Part shown: piece after piece, positions 1 through 8,570 of the stretch
Position numbering within the stretch: position 1 is the stretch's first letter
Layout of the letters: the number at the start of each line of letters is the position of its first letter
NCBI GenBank assembly: GCA_018713685.1
Contig: DVOK01000020.1
Location: 42,642-106,641, forward strand
Reading direction: 5' to 3'
DNA length: 64,000 bases
From: Merdousia gallistercoris
GTDB taxonomy: Bacteria > Verrucomicrobiota > Verrucomicrobiia > Opitutales > Intestinicryptomonadaceae
The notes under the pieces: generated by a model
The model's input: only the letters and a program-made list of their open reading frames with translations
Databases searched by the model: none
Told to the model about the DNA's origin: nothing
Made by a program: the position numbers and the translations under genes

Positions 1-233
1 AAAACCGCAAAAAAAACGCAAACGGAGTTCGTCTTCATTTGCGAGGATAGGGCAAAAATAAGGCGGCATTTTTGCGCCGTCTAAAAAAATAGGCTGTTTT
101 TTATTGATTTTCCGAAACGAATGGTATTTGTTTTACCAGATATATGCGTAAAAGTGTACGCGTGTAGCTTAATTTAATACAGCGGAAACCGTAAAGACTG
201 AAAATATTATTACAATCATAGAAAGGAAACATT
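1..233. other. Leader region without a recognised gene
   Basis: No convincing coding region is seen. The stretch is AT-rich towards its right end and must hold the promoter and 5' leader of the small ribosomal-type gene that starts at 234. A purine-rich GAAAGGAA motif just before 234 is a good ribosome binding site. The reverse-strand reading frame that crosses this region overlaps the small gene and looks spurious. Confidence 0.5.
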
Positions 234-335
234 GTGGCAAACTTAAAGAAGAAAAGACGCCTCAAGATGAACAAGCATAAGCGCTCAAAGCGTTCAAAGG
301 CAAACCGCCATAAGAAGCGCACGTGGGACTGCTAA
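234..335 (+). CDS. 33-residue mS38/AURKAIP1-COX24-type (bS22-like) small ribosomal protein
   Basis: A GTG-initiated 33-codon frame reads MANLKKKRRLKMNKHK and continues RSKRSKANRHKKRTWDC. It has about 20 Lys/Arg/His residues and a KKRRLKMNKHK core. This core is the hallmark of the AURKAIP1/COX24 (mS38, formerly DUF1713) family, whose short bacterial members include the ribosomal protein bS22 of actinobacteria. Members bind the 30S subunit near the decoding region; that role is family knowledge, not visible here. The start is supported by GAAAGGAA eight bases upstream, and it places the KKKRR motif at residues 5-9. The gene is too short for most gene callers and stands alone, with a strong terminator some 320 bases downstream. 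The alternative is a chance basic frame, but the match to the family core is close. Confidence 0.8.
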   Translation: MANLKKKRRLKMNKHKRSKRSKANRHKKRTWDC

Positions 336-658
336 GGTTTCCGGCATAGGCAGAAGGCGGAACTGCTCTTAAATTGACGGCGGAACCGCTCTCCGGCTGA
401 CAAGCCTTCCAATGCAAGCGCAGAGTGAAGGCTATCCTCAATGAAGGCAAGTAATCGACATTCCTTCGGTTGCCAAAACTTTTAAATGAGGCAGAACGCG
501 GAAACACGCAGCCTAATCAAGGCAATAAACCGTTTACCGTTATAATGCGCGCAAAACGGTTTTAAATGCGGAAATCAGAGCAAAGAGTTCCATCGTAAAG
601 ATTCGACACAGGTTTTTTATTTAATACGCCCGATTGCCGTCTTTACAGACATTTTTAA
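336..658 (+). other. Hairpin-rich non-coding stretch, possible structured RNA
   Basis: No protein frame of any quality is seen in this stretch between the 33-codon gene and a strong terminator. It contains several local inverted repeats: GCCTT/AAGGC around 403-431, GGCAA/TTGCC around 446-474, and AAACCGTTT/AAACGGTTT around 527-562. It could be a structured 3' untranslated region or a small RNA that ends at the 659-684 terminator. I tested it by eye against tmRNA, RNase P and SRP RNA cores and did not find their signatures. Confidence 0.35.
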
Positions 659-684
659 CAACCGCTTTTGCGGTTGTTTTTTTT
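659..684 (+). terminator. Rho-independent terminator
   Basis: The stem CAACCGC / GCGGTTG (659-665 with 670-676) has a TTTT loop and is followed directly by eight T (677-684). It ends whatever transcript crosses the small ribosomal-protein gene and the structured stretch after it. Confidence 0.9.
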
Positions 685-762
685 ATCTACCCATAAAAGT
701 TCACACTGCGGCGCCTGCGGGGAACGATAGAAAAACTGCGCACCTGCACGATAAACGCATAG

Positions 763-790
763 TTGACAACCTCAAAAGCATTCGTATATT
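763..790 (+). promoter_or_regulatory. Candidate sigma-70 promoter for the sugar transporter-ribokinase pair
   Basis: TTGACA (763-768, a perfect -35) and TATATT (785-790) are separated by 16 bases. Transcription would start near 797 and leave a leader of about 150 bases before the transporter start at 951. The leader contains an imperfect inverted repeat (TTTTGGTA near 834, TACCAAGA near 851) of unknown meaning. Confidence 0.5.
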
Positions 791-950
791 GCAGTTAGTT
801 TGACCTGCCTTCATTTTGGTATTTCCCTTTTCATTTAAAGCGCATTGAAGGTACCAAGAAAACTCGCATTCTCGCAAAAAAATTGGGCAAGTTTCAGACT
901 ACTTTATTTATATAACTCCAAGCTGTTTCAGCGAATCTTATAAAAAAACT

Positions 951-1952
951 ATGATTACAGTAAGTTCATACTCCGCCGCAATAATAATGTGTTTCATTAC
1001 AATGCTCTGCTGGGGCTCATGGGCAAATACCCAAAAAATGTTCAAGGGAAACTGGCCCTTTCCGCTATTTTATTGGGACTACTCGATAGGAGTGCTGCTA
1101 TTCTCACTCGCATTGGCTTTTACAGCAGGCTCGTTCGGTTCCGCGGGGAGAGCTTTCTTGGCGGATATTTCGCAAGCGCAATGGCAATGGCTGGGGTCGG
1201 CATTCATAGGAGGCGCGGTATTTAATATCGCAAACATTTTGCTCGTTGCGGCGATTGAAATCGCGGGGCTTGCGGTTGCATTCCCTGTCGGAATAGGGCT
1301 CGCGCTCGTTTTGGGCGTAGTGACAACATACTTGGCAACACCCGAGGGGAATGTCCCGATGCTCGCGGCGGGGGTTGCGCTCGTATGCGTTGCGATAGTT
1401 CTGGACGCCGTAGCGTACGGAAAGCTCGGAGGGGGAAAGTCGGACGTAAAGAAGGGCGTTTTTATATCGGTCGTTGCCGGGGCGCTTATGGGATTCTTTT
1501 ACAGCTTTGTCTCGAAATCCATGGCGGCGGCAGACGCCTCTGGCGCGCTGGAATCCGGTAAGCTAACGCCGTACACGGCGGTCGTTATGTTTTCGCTCGG
1601 CCTGTTTTTATCAAATTTCATTTTCAACGTTGCGATGATGCGCAAACCGCTTTCGGGAAGCCCCTGCACCTTTGCGCAATATTTTGGAGGCAGCTTAAAG
1701 ACCCATGCGATAGGCATATTGGGCGGGATTATTTGGAGTTGCGGAATGAATTTTAACATACTCGCAGCCCCCGCTGCTGATCCTGCGCTCGCATACGGGC
1801 TCGGACAGGGCGCGACAATGGTATCCGCCCTATGGGGGGTCTTCATCTGGAAGGAATTTGCGGGCGCGCCGAAAGGGACGAATAAGCTGATTGCATTGAT
1901 GTTTGTATTCTTTGCGGCGGGGCTTGGGATACTTGTAGCCTCTAAACTTTAA
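951..1952 (+). CDS. GRP/DMT-family sugar permease, probably ribose
   Basis: This 333-residue integral membrane protein has about ten hydrophobic segments and no signal peptide beyond the first helix. The N-terminal segment carries MLCWGSWANTQK, which matches the LxWGSWxNTxK signature of GRP (glucose/rhamnose-type) members of the drug/metabolite transporter superfamily. Such permeases import sugars with protons. The gene is 14 bases upstream of a ribokinase gene on the same strand, so ribose is the most likely substrate; that is inference from context. A good TTGACA/TATATT promoter lies about 160 bases upstream. There is no clear Shine-Dalgarno sequence, which is common in this window. Rhamnose or another pentose or hexose remains possible. 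Confidence 0.75.
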   Translation: MITVSSYSAAIIMCFITMLCWGSWANTQKMFKGNWPFPLFYWDYSIGVLLFSLALAFTAGSFGSAGRAFLADISQAQWQWLGSAFIGGAVFNIANILLVAAIEIAGLAVAFPVGIGLALVLGVVTTYLATPEGNVPMLAAGVALVCVAIVLDAVAYGKLGGGKSDVKKGVFISVVAGALMGFFYSFVSKSMAAADASGALESGKLTPYTAVVMFSLGLFLSNFIFNVAMMRKPLSGSPCTFAQYFGGSLKTHAIGILGGIIWSCGMNFNILAAPAADPALAYGLGQGATMVSALWGVFIWKEFAGAPKGTNKLIALMFVFFAAGLGILVASKL

Positions 1953-1966
1953 CGAAAGAGCAAAAA

Positions 1967-2881
1967 ATGCAGAAAAAATCCATTTTGGTAGTTGGCAGCG
2001 CAAACGTCGATATGGTTGTAAAAACCCCGCGCATACCGTCTCCCGGAGAGACTATTCTCGGCGGAGTGTTTCAAAAATTCGAGGGAGGCAAAGGCGCAAA
2101 CCAGGCTGTCGCCGCGAACGCGGCATTCGGCGGAACCCGTTTTTGTGCGGGAGTCGGAGACGACTCATTTGGGCGCGACTACCTGTCGAGCCTGGGCGCT
2201 CGCGGAATAAACGTAGAGTTGGTAAAAATTTTTAAAGACTTTCCCACAGGCGTCGCATTAATCACCGTGGACGAAAGCGGGCAAAACTCCATAACTGTCG
2301 CGCCCGGGGCAAATATGGCGCTCTCGGAAGGCGATATGGATTCGATAGATTTTTCCGCATTCTCGCATGTATTGTTCCAGCTCGAAAACGACATTTTGAC
2401 CGTTGCGAGGGGGCTAAACCTTGCGAAGAAGGCCGGCTGCGAGACTATTCTCACCCCGGCTCCCGCAAAAATTTTACCGAGAGATATGCTGCGCGACATC
2501 GACTATATCGTCCCCAATGAGATTGAAATCTTGCAGATAGTACCCGACTGCCGCGACGCCGAAGATGCCGCGCAAAAGCTCATAAGCTCAGGCGTAAAAA
2601 ACGTCATCGTAACCCTCGGAAAGCGCGGCTGCGACCTCTACAACGGCTGCGGCATAAAGCATTTCCCCACATATGAGAATATCCGCCCCGTGGATACCGT
2701 CGGCGCGGGCGACTGTTTTACAGGCTCGCTTGCGGGAGGGCTAAAAATATGCAAAAATTTGGAGAGGGCGATAGAATTTGCGACGGCGGCGGCATCGCTA
2801 AAAATCTCCAAAATGGGCGCGCAGTCGGTCGCGACTCTCGAAGAGGTAAAAAAGCTTGCCGCGCAATACCCTTCGCGCTGA
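1967..2881 (+). CDS. rbsK: Ribokinase
   Basis: This 304-residue PfkB-family carbohydrate kinase phosphorylates D-ribose to ribose 5-phosphate. The N-terminus has the NVDMVVKTPRIPSPGET strand-turn typical of ribokinase, then the GGKGANQAVAA substrate and ribose-binding segment. The second PfkB signature DTVGAGDCFTGS is near the C-terminus, with catalytic base Asp249. The length is normal for RbsK. It is co-transcribed with the permease at 951-1952 (14-base gap). An imperfect hairpin followed by T residues near 3090-3154 may end the unit. Other PfkB sugar kinases are hard to exclude, but the N-terminal pattern favours ribokinase. Confidence 0.88.
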   Translation: MQKKSILVVGSANVDMVVKTPRIPSPGETILGGVFQKFEGGKGANQAVAANAAFGGTRFCAGVGDDSFGRDYLSSLGARGINVELVKIFKDFPTGVALITVDESGQNSITVAPGANMALSEGDMDSIDFSAFSHVLFQLENDILTVARGLNLAKKAGCETILTPAPAKILPRDMLRDIDYIVPNEIEILQIVPDCRDAEDAAQKLISSGVKNVIVTLGKRGCDLYNGCGIKHFPTYENIRPVDTVGAGDCFTGSLAGGLKICKNLERAIEFATAAASLKISKMGAQSVATLEEVKKLAAQYPSR

Positions 2882-3325
2882 TTTTAACTATCTTTTAGTT
2901 TTATTGGAGATTTCCATTTTCCGCCGGCAGATTTTCGTGCAGCGGATTTTTTTTGCGATGGTTCCACAATCCGACGGGTTAAATGCAGTTTTAAAAGGCT
3001 ACGGGCCACAGTCGATTTTCTTGAAAAAAAAACTTTTTACAAAATATTTTACCGGCGGTTTTCTCACCCATTTTTTATATAAAAAATTTCCAAAACGCTT
3101 TGCGTGGCAAGTTAAAATGAGCTGTTGTGTCTTGGCAAAGAGGCGTTTTTTTTAATACTTGGATTTATTATAAAAACGTTTTGATTTTATATAGAAAAGC
3201 GGAGTGAGGCGCGCATAAAAATCGGAGCGCATTTGCAAATTTTACAATACAAGCGCATGCAAATTCCGCAAAAGATTAACCTGCAATTGCGCGCCGAAAA
3301 GCGAAGTAAAAAAGATTCAGAAAGA
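2882..3325. other. Convergent intergenic region without a gene
   Basis: This stretch lies between the 3' ends of rbsK and the chemoreceptor gene. Short frames here have no family-like features. The only structure seen is an imperfect inverted repeat (AAACGC-TTTGC near 3094, GCAAAGAGGCGTTT near 3138) followed by a run of T at about 3147-3154, which could terminate rbsK transcription. Confidence 0.45.
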
Positions 3326-5290
3326 TTATATTCTATGCTTGCCCGCCTCGCGCCGCACTGACAGCGCAGTTTTCGATAAATTGTCCGATATTTCGCGCGC
3401 CGAATCCATAAGCTTTGATTCGTCATCGACAGCTTTTTTGAGGGCGCGCGCGTACGACTTTATTGAATCTCCCTCTCCGCTTTGCGTTCTAATGCCGTCG
3501 AGCAACAGAGTGAGGCGCGGGGGAATGCCCTGCACTTTCTGGATTATCTCGGAGAGCCCTTCGTTTACTTTTTTGGATTGAGCCGAAACTTCTGAGAATT
3601 TGGAGTCGAATTCTCCCACTTTTTTAGAGCCTGCCTCAGAAAGCGAAGATATGCCTTTTACGATATTTTCAATTTCGAGCGTCGCGGTCGATGTTTGGTC
3701 GGCGAGTTTCCTCAACCTTTCAGCTACAACCGCAAACCCCTCACCGGATTTTCCCGCCTTTTTTGCCGCAATAGAGGCATTTAGCGACAACAGATTTGCC
3801 CTGTCGGCAAGCTGTGTCATTGATTCCACCATCGCCCCTATCTTGCGGCCGGAAGCGAATATCTCCCCAAGAGAGTCGCTAAAATCGGAAGCGCACGCCT
3901 CCAATCCCGACATTAGCTTATTCATTTTTTCAAGCCCACCGAGAGCGTTCTCGGCCTGCCGCACGGAAATTTCCGAAACATCGTCGATTTGCTCGACGCT
4001 GTGTTCGAGATTTACCGACATATCCGAGATTTTTTGAGAATGTAAAATAATCTTATCCGAGAAATTTTCTATGCGCCTGCTTATTTCAGACCTCGACGAC
4101 ACGTCCGAAGACAGCCGCTCCGCCCCTTTTAAGATTTCCGACGCCCCGTTGTATGATTTCGACGCCAAAGTATCAAGCGAGTCCTTAATGGAGTCTATCG
4201 AAGCCGCAATCATCTGCGAGTCCGACTTCGGCATCTCCCAGAGTCCGTCGGCGGGCGCGAACCCTGAAACTTTCCTTAAAATAGAGGAAATCGGCGCCGA
4301 AAAAGCCTTTGCAAAAACCGCGCACGCCGCCGTCGCGAGCGCCAAAACTACGATAAGAATCAGAACTATTCTGTACGCGAGGCTTCGGACTCCCGATAGA
4401 ACCTCCGAAAGATCGGTCTTCATAATTACATACCAGTCAAGCTGCGGAATGTAGTCCCATGCGGCGACAACCTCTTTTCCCCGGTAGTCGCGCGCGAGCG
4501 AATATCCCGAATCCTTAAAATCTGGCGATATCTTTGCGCCTTCGAGAGTTTTTGCGAGAATCCCCATAAACGCGGGCTCCATGGGGCCGTCAGCATTCGC
4601 GCCGGCAATTATAAACGGCGAGCCCCCGACGTACGAGCATATAAAAAGCTCGGAAGTTGTGAAATTCTTGGCTTCCGCTGCGACGGACTCCTGGATTCGC
4701 GTTATGTCCAGATACAGCACCGCGACCGCCGATACTTTGCCGTCTTTGTTTTTAACAGGAAGCGAGAAATTCATGCCCCTGCGCCCGGAGGGGGTGTCGA
4801 GCGACATCTCCGAGACGGCAAGCTGTTCGCCGCCGGCGGCGCGCTCAAAAGTTTTTCCGACCGACAGTGCCTTCCATTGAGTCTTTGTAAAAAAGTTATA
4901 AGTAGCAACGTCTGACGCGGCGAGAAGGTTTCCCGACAAACCGAGGATTGCCGCAGCCCTAAACCCGTTTGCATTCAGGCGTTCGGTGATGTTTTCCGGG
5001 AAATTTTCGTACGCCTGCACTCCCGAGAGTTCCGCCACAGACCGCGATTCGGAAAATCTCAGCGCATACGCCCTCAATTTTTCAACCATATCGGAAACTA
5101 CCCCGAGCCTCAGCCGGGAAATCTGCCTCATGTCCGACACCTTTTCGCCAATTATTTCACGGCTTCCCTCAGAATACGAAAAATAGCCTATTATAAGCGC
5201 AGGAATTGCCGATAATAAAGCAATGCCGATAAAAAGCCTGAATGCGACACCGCCGCGGCGTGTTCCGCCAAATCTCGAATTAAATTTCAT
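3326..5290 (-). CDS. Methyl-accepting chemotaxis protein, orphan and divergent
   Basis: This is a membrane chemoreceptor of about 654 residues. The order is a short basic N-terminus, a transmembrane helix, a large periplasmic Cache-type sensor of roughly 270 residues, a second transmembrane helix (LILIVVLALATAACAVFA), a linker, a long helical region and the signalling hairpin. The hairpin tip reads ANLLSLNASIAAKKAGKSGE, then GFAVVAERLRKLADQTSTAT. The usual tip is LLALNAAIEAARAGExGRGF, so the conserved Glu and Arg of IEAARAGE are changed (IAAKKAGK). No che, fla or pil genes are in the window. I chose the ATG at 5290 (MKFNSRFGG) over a TTG start 12 codons upstream because it puts the transmembrane helix near the N-terminus. 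The receptor fold is clear; the ligand and output are unknown. Confidence 0.85.
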   Translation of the reverse strand: MKFNSRFGGTRRGGVAFRLFIGIALLSAIPALIIGYFSYSEGSREIIGEKVSDMRQISRLRLGVVSDMVEKLRAYALRFSESRSVAELSGVQAYENFPENITERLNANGFRAAAILGLSGNLLAASDVATYNFFTKTQWKALSVGKTFERAAGGEQLAVSEMSLDTPSGRRGMNFSLPVKNKDGKVSAVAVLYLDITRIQESVAAEAKNFTTSELFICSYVGGSPFIIAGANADGPMEPAFMGILAKTLEGAKISPDFKDSGYSLARDYRGKEVVAAWDYIPQLDWYVIMKTDLSEVLSGVRSLAYRIVLILIVVLALATAACAVFAKAFSAPISSILRKVSGFAPADGLWEMPKSDSQMIAASIDSIKDSLDTLASKSYNGASEILKGAERLSSDVSSRSEISRRIENFSDKIILHSQKISDMSVNLEHSVEQIDDVSEISVRQAENALGGLEKMNKLMSGLEACASDFSDSLGEIFASGRKIGAMVESMTQLADRANLLSLNASIAAKKAGKSGEGFAVVAERLRKLADQTSTATLEIENIVKGISSLSEAGSKKVGEFDSKFSEVSAQSKKVNEGLSEIIQKVQGIPPRLTLLLDGIRTQSGEGDSIKSYARALKKAVDDESKLMDSAREISDNLSKTALSVRREAGKHRI

Positions 5291-5473
5291 TGAATAGTTT
5301 TTTTTGAATTTTGGAGGATAGCGCAAGCCGCAATTTATGGGGCGCCAGTGCGCAATACAAACAATTAAAAACTACCGCGCGCCGTCATCAAGCATAATTC
5401 GCGCATAAAAATTATTGTTGCGAAAATCTCGCGGCGCTTTTTTATTGGACTAAAACTTTTAAAGGAAACCAAC

Positions 5474-7048
5474 ATGAACGGAGTAAGAAGACCCGTAATA
5501 CTCGTAATAAGGGACGGTTGGGGGGAAAACCACAACCCGTCAATGGATAAATACAACGCCGTGAAACTGGCAAACGACCCGTTTTGCAAATACCTTTCGG
5601 CTAATTGGCCGCGCACGGAAATAACCGCGCATGGGCTTGAAGTCGGACTTCCAGAAGGGATAATGGGCAACAGCGAAGTCGGCCACCAAAACATCGGCGC
5701 GGGGCGCATCGTTGACCAGGAGATAGTGCGCATCGACAAAGGCTTTGCGACTGGCAGCGTGCTGGAAAGCCCCGTTCTAAAAAGCGTGTTTGAAAAACTC
5801 GACAAAGGGGGCGCCCTGCACCTGTTCGGGCTTTGCAGCGACGCGGGTGTGCACTCGATGCTAAGGCACCTGTACTCTATCCTCAAAATTTGCGCCGATA
5901 AAAAATACGACAAAGTTTATCTGCACGCCTTTACCGACGGACGCGACACGCCGCCCACAAGCGGCCTCGGATTTATCCGCGAAGTCGAGGGTAAAATGAA
6001 GGAATACGGAACCGGAAAGGTCGCATCTGTAATAGGGCGCTTCTGGGCGATGGACAGAGACAAGAGGTGGGACAGAGTCGAAAAAGCCTACGACTGCATA
6101 GTCGGCACAAAAGCCGAAGCCGCCGTTGAAAAGGCCGAAGACGCCTTCACTCAATATTACGAAAAACCCGCGCAACCCAATATGGTTGGCGACGAATTCA
6201 TAGTCCCGACTTGGATTGTCGAGAACGGAGAGCCGATAGGCAGGGTAAAAGACGGCGACGCCATAATATTTTTCAACTTCCGCGGCGACCGCCCGCGCGA
6301 ATTGACAAGCGCGTTCATCGACAAGAATTTCGACGGCTTTAAGCGTTCCGCATGGCCGCAGGTATTTTTTGTCACGATGACTGAATACAAAGTCGGCCTT
6401 TGCCCCAACGTCCTCTTCCCCAAGCCGCCTAAAATGGTAAACATTCTCGGGGAATACATAAGCTCCAAGGGGCTTTCTCAATTGCGCTGCGCCGAAACCG
6501 AAAAATTCGCGCACGTCACGTTTTTCTTCAACGACTACCGCGAAGAGCCATTCCGCGGCGAGGATAGGATTTTGATAGACTCCCCGCGCGATGTTCAGAC
6601 CTACGACCAAAAGCCGGAAATGAGCGCTCCCGCAGTGGCGGACGCCGTGGCGAAAGCGGTGCTTGAAGACAAGTACGCGCTAATCGTCGTAAACTTCGCC
6701 AATGGGGACATGGTCGGGCACACCGGCAACGAGGCGGCCGCAATAAAGGCGGTTGAGGCAGTCGATGCCGGCGTAAAGAAAATTGCGGAAGCGGCCGATA
6801 AGACGGGAGCGGCAATGGTGATTACCGCCGACCACGGCAACTGCGAGCAGATGTTCGAACCCTCAATAAACGAACCCCACACGCGCCATACAATGAATCC
6901 TGTAGAGCTCATAGTTTACGGAAAGGGCTTGGAAGGGTTGAAGCTGCGCTCCGGCGGAAATTTGGGCGATATAGCTCCGACCGTATTGCAGCTTATGGGG
7001 CTTAAAAAACCCGATGAAATGACGGGAACTTCCCTCATTACGCAATAG
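5474..7048 (+). CDS. gpmI: 2,3-bisphosphoglycerate-independent phosphoglycerate mutase
   Basis: This 524-residue glycolytic enzyme interconverts 3- and 2-phosphoglycerate using two metal ions (usually Mn). It starts with the metal-site motif VILVIRDGWGENHN. The phosphoserine loop MGNSEVGHQNIGAGR has the catalytic Ser67. The C-terminal alkaline-phosphatase-type metal site is ITADHGNCEQM followed by PHTRHTMNPV. The length is normal. AAAGGAAACCAAC precedes the ATG. The gene is monocistronic and ends in a strong terminator at 7062-7121. With the PPi-dependent phosphofructokinase at 25232-26485 it covers two steps of the glycolytic route in this window. Confidence 0.95.
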   Translation: MNGVRRPVILVIRDGWGENHNPSMDKYNAVKLANDPFCKYLSANWPRTEITAHGLEVGLPEGIMGNSEVGHQNIGAGRIVDQEIVRIDKGFATGSVLESPVLKSVFEKLDKGGALHLFGLCSDAGVHSMLRHLYSILKICADKKYDKVYLHAFTDGRDTPPTSGLGFIREVEGKMKEYGTGKVASVIGRFWAMDRDKRWDRVEKAYDCIVGTKAEAAVEKAEDAFTQYYEKPAQPNMVGDEFIVPTWIVENGEPIGRVKDGDAIIFFNFRGDRPRELTSAFIDKNFDGFKRSAWPQVFFVTMTEYKVGLCPNVLFPKPPKMVNILGEYISSKGLSQLRCAETEKFAHVTFFFNDYREEPFRGEDRILIDSPRDVQTYDQKPEMSAPAVADAVAKAVLEDKYALIVVNFANGDMVGHTGNEAAAIKAVEAVDAGVKKIAEAADKTGAAMVITADHGNCEQMFEPSINEPHTRHTMNPVELIVYGKGLEGLKLRSGGNLGDIAPTVLQLMGLKKPDEMTGTSLITQ

Positions 7049-7061
7049 CGCAAATAGCATT

Positions 7062-7121
7062 AAAAAGCGGCGGCCTTGCAATCCCACCATGGAAACGCAT
7101 AAAGGGTCCGCCGCTTTTTTT
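7062..7121 (+). terminator. Terminator of gpmI
   Basis: The twelve-base stem AAAAAGCGGCGG (7062-7073) pairs with CCGCCGCTTTTT (7108-7119), with a 34-base loop and a run of seven T at the end. Confidence 0.8.
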
Positions 7122-7253
7122 GTGCCGATACATATTGCCGCGCTTAAAAATCTGCGTTGCGGAAACAATCGGCTTGACGAGGCAAAGCGGTAATTTTAGA
7201 TAAGAAAAGCATCTCAAACGTTCGATGTTCAATCGTAAATCTTTTATACTAAA

Positions 7254-8570
7254 ATGAAAAAACTGTTAATTCTCGCCGCCTCCGTCTTTCCGCTCATATT
7301 ATTTTGCGCAGGCAACGTAATAACGCCACCAAAACTTGTCGGGCACCGCGGGGAGAATTACGACGAATCAAAGACAAACCTGTTTCCCCTGCCGGACATA
7401 CTCGAGCTGCCAGGAGAGAAAGGGCGGATTGAGACCCCTCTGCAATGGGAATTTTGCGCAAGGCCCTATGTAATAGAACAGCTTGAAAGCCAGATGTACG
7501 GCGCAATGCCCCCGCGCCCGGCAAAAATGGAGTTTGAGCTTCTTGAATCCTCTGACGACGCCCTCGGCGGGATTGCGCTTAGAAGGCAATATAAAATAAA
7601 AATGGCAGACAGCGCCGGCGTGCACTCGTTCGGCGTGCTTTTATACATACCAAAATCGGAGCGCCCGGCGCCCGCCATCGTATGCCCGAATTTTTGCGGA
7701 AACCATACTGTGACCGGCGAAAAGCAAATTTTTCTGCCCACATGCTGGATGAGAAATGCCGACTACCCGACGCTAAAAATCACCAACCATAAGTCGGACG
7801 ACTCCCAGCGCGGAAAGCTTTCATCTCGCTGGCCGATAGAGAAAATTGTGAAGCGCGGCTTTGCCGTTGCTTGCTGGTACTATTGCGAAATATACCCTGA
7901 CAAGGAAAAAGTCTCCGGAAGGGACGGCAGCATATACGAAATGTTTGACGAAAAATCCGGATTTTCCGACGGGCCCGCTACCGTCGCGTGGGCATGGGGG
8001 AACTCGAGGGTTCTCGATTTGCTCGAAAGCTTGAAAGAGATAGACTCCGGCAAAGTAGCCGTCACAGGCCATTCGAGGCTCGGCAGGACATCCATTCTCA
8101 CAGCCGCCTACGACAAGCGCTTTGCGATGGTGCTGGCAAACAATCCCGGCCACATGGGGGCCGCAATTTCTCGCAGGAGATTCGGAGAATCTGTAAAACA
8201 TATTACTACCCTATTCCCGTTTTGGTTTTCAAAAAATCTGAATAAATACCAAGACAACGAAGGGGAACTGCCAATCGACCAACACCAGCTTCTCGCCTGC
8301 GTCGCGCCCCGCGCCCTATATGTTGCAAGCGCAAGCAAAGATTTTTGGGCAGACCCTAAGGGCGAGCTTATGGGTCTTGTGGAAGCATCTAAAATATACA
8401 AGCTCTACGGCGCAAAAAAACTTCCCACAATGGAGTGCCTTGAAATAGAAAAGCCTTTTATAGGCGACAATATCGGCTACCATCTAAGGGACGGAGTCCA
8501 CAACATGACAACGTACGATTGGGAGCAATACCTCAATTTTGCAGAAAGCGTATTTGGCAAGCAAAAATAG
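7254..8570 (+). CDS. Secreted CE15-type glucuronoyl esterase
   Basis: This 438-residue alpha/beta-hydrolase is related to carbohydrate esterase family 15. That family cleaves the ester between 4-O-methylglucuronic acid on xylan and lignin alcohols. A signal peptide covers about residues 1-19 (MKKLLILAASVFPLILFCAG). The nucleophile elbow is GHSRLGRT with Ser274 and the family's Arg275. Next come NNPGHMGAAISRRRFGES, the PIDQHQLLACVAPRALYVAS strand, DFWADPKGE, and DGVHNMTTYDWE with the probable catalytic His416. This order and spacing match bacterial CE15 enzymes closely. The usual NNSGCGGAALSRR segment reads NNPGHMGAAISRR here, a small deviation next to the active site. It is a single gene between two terminators or gaps, probably periplasmic or exported. 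A role in acetyl-ester cleavage cannot be excluded. Confidence 0.85.
   Translation: MKKLLILAASVFPLILFCAGNVITPPKLVGHRGENYDESKTNLFPLPDILELPGEKGRIETPLQWEFCARPYVIEQLESQMYGAMPPRPAKMEFELLESSDDALGGIALRRQYKIKMADSAGVHSFGVLLYIPKSERPAPAIVCPNFCGNHTVTGEKQIFLPTCWMRNADYPTLKITNHKSDDSQRGKLSSRWPIEKIVKRGFAVACWYYCEIYPDKEKVSGRDGSIYEMFDEKSGFSDGPATVAWAWGNSRVLDLLESLKEIDSGKVAVTGHSRLGRTSILTAAYDKRFAMVLANNPGHMGAAISRRRFGESVKHITTLFPFWFSKNLNKYQDNEGELPIDQHQLLACVAPRALYVASASKDFWADPKGELMGLVEASKIYKLYGAKKLPTMECLEIEKPFIGDNIGYHLRDGVHNMTTYDWEQYLNFAESVFGKQK

Noticed and set aside
336..676. A tmRNA, RNase P or SRP RNA gene
   Set aside because: Size and hairpins were suggestive, but no tRNA-like ends, no tag-peptide frame and none of the conserved core sequences of these RNAs could be found.
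2856..3155. A 99-codon plus-strand frame after rbsK
   Set aside because: Its start lies inside rbsK, its composition is Phe/Lys-rich by AT bias, and it runs through the probable terminator.
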